Source of the DNA: Methanofastidiosum sp.
Lineage (GTDB): Archaea > Methanobacteriota_B > Thermococci > Methanofastidiosales > Methanofastidiosaceae
Length of the DNA: 10,324 nt
Reading direction: 5' to 3'
Assembly (NCBI GenBank): GCA_013329085.1
Contig: DUKX01000049.1
Coordinates: 1-10,324, forward strand
Part shown: positions 6,973 through 10,324 of the stretch, piece after piece
Position numbering within the stretch: position 1 is the first letter of the stretch
How the letters are laid out: each line of letters opens with the position of its first letter
Notes under the pieces: generated by a model
Told to the model about the DNA's origin: nothing
Databases searched by the model: none
Seen by the model: the letters and a program-made list of their open reading frames with translations, nothing else
Translations under genes and position numbers: made by a program

Positions 6973-6980
6973 GAGGGTGA
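6973..6980 (+). promoter_or_regulatory. Strong Shine-Dalgarno site before a TTG start
   Basis: GAGGGTGA lies seven bases before the TTG at 6988. It is the longest anti-16S match noticed in the window and fixes the TTG as the start. The next in-frame ATG (codon 14) would delete the first zinc-binding cysteine pair. Confidence 0.75.
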
Positions 6981-6987
6981 AAAAGAT

Positions 6988-7494
6988 TTGGAGCTACCTT
7001 TTTGTGAGATCTGTTTGAAGACCGGAATGCTCTGCCCAGGTTGTACTGCAAAGATTAAAGATGGCGAACTTAATGACAACGACCTCGAAATAGCTAAAGA
7101 ACTTTACAGGCTTTCTCAAGAAAATAAAGGGCTAAAAGATGTAAAGTTCAAGAGGAGTATTAAGGTTGGCAATCTTATAATTATTCTCATCGAAGCAGGA
7201 GAGATAGGAAGTATTATTGGTAAAGGTGGCAATGTAATAAGGGGATTAAGTAAAAAATTAAATAAAAAGATAAGGGTTATTGAAGAAAGCAAAGATGTTA
7301 AAAAAGTTGCTTCTGACCTGTTATACCCGGCAAAAGTTTATGGGATAAACATTGTTTACATGCCTGATGGTACAATAATTAAAAGACTCAGATTAGGAAA
7401 AGAATTTGAGAGAAAACTTCCTATTGCAACAAAAAGTGTAAAAGAAATACTTTTGTTAATCACGGGCGAGAATGTTGATATTGTATTTGAATAA
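6988..7494 (+). CDS. Zinc-finger plus NusA-like KH RNA-binding protein
   Basis: A 168-residue protein with an N-terminal four-cysteine cluster, C6-x2-C9 and C16-x2-C19, a likely zinc site, then a charged helical linker (about 29-50) and a KH domain. The RNA-gripping GxxG loop is GKGG at 78-81 within IIGKGG, followed by helix and the strand KIRVIEE. The block LLYPAKVYGINI (111-122) recalls the junction between KH repeats in archaeal NusA-like proteins. The rest (123-168) may be a second, degenerate KH-like domain without its own GxxG. RNA binding in transcription or translation is likely from the family; the target is unknown. Start is TTG, set by the Shine-Dalgarno site GAGGGTGA. It is monocistronic, with its own promoter, divergent from hom and convergent with the prenyl synthase gene five bases away. 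Confidence 0.85.
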   Translation: MELPFCEICLKTGMLCPGCTAKIKDGELNDNDLEIAKELYRLSQENKGLKDVKFKRSIKVGNLIIILIEAGEIGSIIGKGGNVIRGLSKKLNKKIRVIEESKDVKKVASDLLYPAKVYGINIVYMPDGTIIKRLRLGKEFERKLPIATKSVKEILLLITGENVDIVFE

Positions 7495-7499
7495 TTTTT
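7495..7499 (+). terminator. Short T-run terminator after the KH gene
   Basis: Five T residues directly follow the TAA stop in the 5-base gap before the convergent prenyl synthase stop. Archaeal RNA polymerase can stop at such U-runs, but this one is short and any transcript may extend into the opposite gene. Confidence 0.3.
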
Positions 7500-8615
7500 C
7501 TAATACTTTCTTTTTATTATAAAATCGCAAAGTTCAGTTAGAAATATTTTTGATTCTTCTTTCATGCTTTGGTCTATAGACTCTTTAGCTGCTTTGATCA
7601 ATTGTGATTCTTTTTCGATACAATAGTCCAAAGAACCACAGCTTCTCATTATACCCTTTATTTCAGCTATATCCTCAGATGATGCGTTCCTATTTCCTAA
7701 AATAGCTTTGACTTTCTTTAATTGAGTTTCGTCTACACATTCAAGTGTTTTAATAACTAATAAAGTATTTTTTCCTTCTTTGATATCGCTGTCAACTGGT
7801 TTTCCAGTTGTACCTTCTTCTCCAAAGACCCCAAGTATGTCGTCATGAACTTGAAATGCTCTTGAAAGATTTAAAGAATAGTTATCTAAAGAGTATACGT
7901 CTGCCTTTTCAGAAAAGAGCAAACCAATTCTTAACGGATATTTAAAAAGTATTCCGGTCTTATGGTCTATCATCTCAAAGTATTTGTCTTCATTTCCGCC
8001 TTTCTGTTCCATCAGGATATCCAATAACTGGCCCTCGTTTAATATTTTGTACATCTCCCTATGCATTATCATGGCCTTTGAAATAATGGCGACATCAAAC
8101 CCACTTGACCTTATTGCCTTTCCACTCAAGGCATAAAGTATGTTGGAGCCCAAAACTGAAAGTGCGTATGAATATCTCGAAATTGCTCTTTGCATCAAAA
8201 ATAATTGAGAAAGCCCATCTTTTTTGATCCAGTTGCCACCGTCATAGTAGGGAGTAATATCAAATCTTGTGGACTTCAAAAATTTGTCTGCATATATTGC
8301 ATTGAAAGTTTTTTCTCCGTGCCTTATAACATCTTCATCCATAGCATCATCAAGTATGAGGGAAGAAGAATGAAGGAGCTCAAATGCTATTGAAGCCCTT
8401 AAAATTCCATGATTATACTCAGAATACCCACAATAAGCCATAATACACATTATGGGCCTAAGGCGTTTTCCGCCAAGGAGTGTGTGGTGCCTTATGTCTT
8501 TATAGAAATCACAAAGAGTGTCATTATCAATTGATTTTAGTTCTACTTCAAAAAATTTCTTAATCTCGTCTTCTACCTCTTTTTTGAGCTCAGCTGTGAC
8601 CTTAACAAAGTCCAT
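7500..8615 (-). CDS. Isoprenyl (geranylgeranyl-type) diphosphate synthase
   Basis: Trans-isoprenyl diphosphate synthase, condensing allylic diphosphates with isopentenyl diphosphate; in archaea this supplies the C20 or longer chains of membrane ether lipids. Motifs in the 371 residues: GGKRLRP (48-54), first Asp-rich motif DDAMD (89-93) followed by RHG (98-100), HKTG (218-221), FQVHDDILG (255-263) as second Asp-rich motif, and TGKPVDSDIKEGKNT (270-284). Oddities: about 25-30 extra residues at roughly 112-145 after the first motif; small Ser at the positions four and five before D89, where aromatic residues limit chain length, so a longer product is possible; RHG instead of RRG; and Gly for the third Asp of the second motif. 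The ATG at 8615 is fixed by GGTG five bases upstream. Chain length cannot be settled from sequence alone. Confidence 0.92.
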   Translation of the reverse strand: MDFVKVTAELKKEVEDEIKKFFEVELKSIDNDTLCDFYKDIRHHTLLGGKRLRPIMCIMAYCGYSEYNHGILRASIAFELLHSSSLILDDAMDEDVIRHGEKTFNAIYADKFLKSTRFDITPYYDGGNWIKKDGLSQLFLMQRAISRYSYALSVLGSNILYALSGKAIRSSGFDVAIISKAMIMHREMYKILNEGQLLDILMEQKGGNEDKYFEMIDHKTGILFKYPLRIGLLFSEKADVYSLDNYSLNLSRAFQVHDDILGVFGEEGTTGKPVDSDIKEGKNTLLVIKTLECVDETQLKKVKAILGNRNASSEDIAEIKGIMRSCGSLDYCIEKESQLIKAAKESIDQSMKEESKIFLTELCDFIIKRKY

Positions 8616-8620
8616 TGTCG

Positions 8621-8625
8621 CACCT
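8621..8625 (-). promoter_or_regulatory. Shine-Dalgarno site of the prenyl synthase gene
   Basis: AGGTG on the minus strand lies five bases before the ATG at 8615 and supports that start. Confidence 0.6.
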
Positions 8626-8645
8626 TTAACAAATTTTTTATTTTT

Positions 8646-8658
8646 AGTTTAAATAAGT
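8646..8658 (-). promoter_or_regulatory. Possible TATA box of the prenyl synthase gene
   Basis: On the minus strand ACTTATTTAAACT is centred about 37 bases before the ATG, giving a leader of only about 11 bases. The TTTAAAAG core at 8671-8677 read on the minus strand is an alternative, with a leader of about 33 bases that would cover the whole Shine-Dalgarno site. Confidence 0.35.
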
Positions 8659-8670
8659 TTTGAAGATATC

Positions 8671-8677
8671 TTTTAAA
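8671..8677 (+). promoter_or_regulatory. TATA box of the radical SAM gene (probable leaderless start)
   Basis: TTTTAAA is centred 27 bases before the ATG at 8701. No Shine-Dalgarno site lies in between, so transcription probably begins at the start codon. The same core may also serve the divergent prenyl synthase gene. Confidence 0.5.
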
Positions 8678-8700
8678 GCCCGATAAATTAATTACAATAG

Positions 8701-9747
8701 ATGTCAATAAAGATAACTGATGCTAACTCCAGTTACACCAGAAAACTACCAAAAGGTTGTAAATTGTGTATTGAAGGTAGAAAATCAGTACTTTTTGTTA
8801 CTGGGATTTGCCACGTGAACTGTTATTATTGCCCTGTATCTAACGAGAAAAAAGACAAGGACACTTCATATATCAATGAGCGAAAAATAGAAAAAAAAGA
8901 GGATATTTTAGAAGAGATAAAGGCATGCGGCTCAAAAGGAATTAGTTTTACCGGTGGAGACCCTCTAGTAAAAATAAATAAATGCCTTGACTATGCTAAA
9001 CTAATCAAAAATGAGCATAGTAAACATCATATCCACCTATATACGGGAAGTACTGATAAAAAAATCGAAGAGATAGAAAAACTAGAAGGATATGTTGACG
9101 AAGTCAGATTTCATGTAAAAGATGAGAAAGGGATACAAGATCTAAAAAATATTCTGAATATGGACTTTAATTTTGGGATTGAGATCCCTTCTATCCCTGG
9201 TGATTTTGAAAGGATGTGCTCAATAATTGAATCGGCGTCATCTGCTGGTTTTTCATTTGTTAATTTGAATGAATTTGAATACACAGAAACAAATTGGGAT
9301 AATCTTTCGGAAAGAGGATTTGATTTTGATAGTGACACAAGTATGGTAAAAGGCAGCAAAGATCTATCACTCAGACTATTAGAAAAGTATGAAGACCTTC
9401 CAATATCAATTCATTTCTGCCCCTCTGTCCTAAAAGATGCAATTCAACTACGAAGAAGATGGGAGCGCAGAGCAAAGAATACCAAAAAATACTATGAAGA
9501 GATTGAGGACTGCCTCATCGTAAAGGGTGAGCTATCAGGAGACGTTAGAGAAATAGTTAATTATCTTAATGATGAAATTAATATTTCAAAAAAAATGTAT
9601 GATACCTGTGGAGACAAAGTATTTACTCACTGGGCGGTAGCAGAAGAAATATCTGAAAATAAAGAATTATCAAAGAAAATAAAATCAGCAATAGTAAAAG
9701 AATACCCCATTCATAAAAGAGTGGTAGCAGAATACATCCCACTTTAA
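8701..9747 (+). CDS. Radical SAM protein, archaeal COG2108-like
   Basis: A 348-residue radical SAM enzyme related to pyruvate formate-lyase activases; its substrate is unknown to me. The 4Fe-4S cluster motif is C37-x3-C41-x2-C44 (CHVNCYYC), followed by the SAM-binding GGDPL (85-89). The N-terminal G19-C20-x2-C23-x2-G26 just before the cluster motif, the YINE stretch (57-60) and the later HFCPSVLKDAIQLRRR (238-253) agree with the archaeal family as I remember it. C240, C271 and C303 give further possible metal or cluster ligands beyond the radical SAM core. No partner or substrate protein gene is adjacent, as it sits between a prenyl synthase and a surface protein, both on the other strand. 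The ATG at 8701 is preferred for the TATA box 27 bases upstream and lack of any earlier in-frame candidate. Confidence 0.9.
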   Translation: MSIKITDANSSYTRKLPKGCKLCIEGRKSVLFVTGICHVNCYYCPVSNEKKDKDTSYINERKIEKKEDILEEIKACGSKGISFTGGDPLVKINKCLDYAKLIKNEHSKHHIHLYTGSTDKKIEEIEKLEGYVDEVRFHVKDEKGIQDLKNILNMDFNFGIEIPSIPGDFERMCSIIESASSAGFSFVNLNEFEYTETNWDNLSERGFDFDSDTSMVKGSKDLSLRLLEKYEDLPISIHFCPSVLKDAIQLRRRWERRAKNTKKYYEEIEDCLIVKGELSGDVREIVNYLNDEINISKKMYDTCGDKVFTHWAVAEEISENKELSKKIKSAIVKEYPIHKRVVAEYIPL

Positions 9748-9759
9748 AAATCGTTTTTA
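9745..9759. terminator. Symmetric A-run/T-run terminator between convergent genes
   Basis: TAAAAA-TCG-TTTTTA is an inverted repeat with a 6-base arm, placed exactly between the stops of the radical SAM gene (9745-9747) and the surface protein gene (9767-9769). It gives each transcript a run of five U residues just after its own stop, the usual archaeal termination signal. The stem is A/T only, so it is the U-run rather than a hairpin that matters. Confidence 0.45.
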
Positions 9760-9766
9760 GATATAC

Positions 9767-10324
9767 TTAGAATTTAGGTGATTTGGGTTTTCTAGTTAAA
9801 GTTCCAAGTAGGACTCCAAGTTCCATTGTAACTGCGCTGAGCAACACTCCAAACGTTATATAAATGGCGGGAGTGATACTTGATTTTGTTGATTCGATTA
9901 AAGATTTGGCCAATTCTATTCTAGCTTCAATTTCAGTTACTTTGCCTGTTAATCCAAGTTGTTGGTATGCCTCTTTTGCTTTTTCATACTCTCCAAGAGC
10001 CTTTGAATAGTTTTTCTTATCAAAGTAGTCGTTTCCTTGAGCATAATATTTTTCTGCATCTTTTACAATAGCTGAATCTTTTATTTCGAAAGAGATTGAT
10101 TCAGTTGTGGCCCTTTTAGTACCATATGGATCAAAGTACTCAACTATTACATCAGTCTTGTAGCTTCCAGCAGAAGCATCACCTTTAGCAGCTATATTAA
10201 GTGTGACATTTCTTGATTCTTGTGATCGCATTAGCCCGATTGAATCTACATCTAAAGATGTGGTAAAATTATTATTTGTGGGAACGCTTAGCTTGATATT
10301 ATTGCCGTAACCGAGGCCATAGTT
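9767..10324 (-). CDS. Membrane-anchored surface protein with COG1361-like domain and TPR-like helices (5' part missing)
   Basis: C-terminal 185 residues of a larger protein; the frame stays open to the right edge, so the internal ATG at 10231 is not the start. In order: an extracellular beta-sandwich-like domain (1-81 of the visible part) with the pattern of Ser/Thr-rich strands, A-x-A-G-x-Y (about 50-55) and Y-x-D-x-Y-G (63-68) that I associate with archaeal COG1361/S-layer-related domains; a TPR-like helical pair (about 86-142, including GNDYFDKKNYSKALGEYEKA); one hydrophobic segment (about 151-174); and a short basic tail RKPKSPKF. The basic tail after the membrane segment puts the C-terminus inside and the beta domain and TPR outside. 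Function is unknown; attachment, cell-wall or transporter-accessory roles are possible. It converges with the radical SAM gene. Confidence 0.75.
   Translation of the reverse strand, partial: NYGLGYGNNIKLSVPTNNNFTTSLDVDSIGLMRSQESRNVTLNIAAKGDASAGSYKTDVIVEYFDPYGTKRATTESISFEIKDSAIVKDAEKYYAQGNDYFDKKNYSKALGEYEKAKEAYQQLGLTGKVTEIEARIELAKSLIESTKSSITPAIYITFGVLLSAVTMELGVLLGTLTRKPKSPKF

Noticed and set aside
10229..10231. ATG at 10231 as the start of the surface protein
   Set aside because: The frame continues without a stop to the window edge and encodes more of the same beta domain, so the gene is cut by the edge.

Overview
The window looks like AT-rich chromosomal DNA from a euryarchaeon-like archaeon, possibly a methanogen-related lineage (that placement is a guess). 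The archaeal call rests on several things. TATA-like elements lie about 25-30 bases before several start codons, and Shine-Dalgarno sites are of the GGTG(A) type. TTG starts are used. The protein families are also typical of archaea: a COG1407-type phosphoesterase, a zinc-finger/KH protein, a COG2108-type radical SAM protein, a long-type aspartate-semialdehyde dehydrogenase, an isoprenyl diphosphate synthase and a COG1361-like surface protein. Ten genes fill the window. No RNA gene, CRISPR array, transposon or stretch over 300 bases without a gene was seen.

Left part (1-2523): a metallophosphoesterase on the plus strand runs into, and overlaps by 10 bases, a long minus-strand AAA+ ATPase. That ATPase is the most interesting gene here. 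It has a predicted coiled coil, two OB-like domains and a AAA module, and it resembles the actinobacterial proteasomal ATPase ARC/Mpa more than archaeal PAN. It ends in an unrelated helical tail without a proteasome-docking C-terminus.

Middle (2563-6819): a minus-strand series reads hom, FAH-family enzyme, asd, an unknown 184-residue protein, then an EcfT-type membrane protein and the AAA gene. The hom-FAH-asd-unknown part is tightly packed (short gaps with Shine-Dalgarno sites, then a 1-base stop/start overlap) and is very probably one operon. Asd and Hom are two steps of aspartate-family amino-acid synthesis: Asd makes aspartate semialdehyde and Hom reduces it to homoserine. EcfT and the AAA gene each have a plausible promoter of their own and may be transcribed separately.

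A 168-base divergent control region (6820-6987) separates hom from a plus-strand gene for a small protein with a four-cysteine zinc finger and a NusA-like KH domain. The two outward promoters share the same CCGAAAC element just before their TATA boxes.

Right part (7500-10324): a minus-strand isoprenyl diphosphate synthase (archaeal lipid precursor supply) converges with the KH gene. It is divergent from a plus-strand, apparently leaderless radical SAM gene. The radical SAM gene converges, across a small symmetric A/T-run terminator, with the 3' end of a membrane-anchored surface protein that runs off the right edge.
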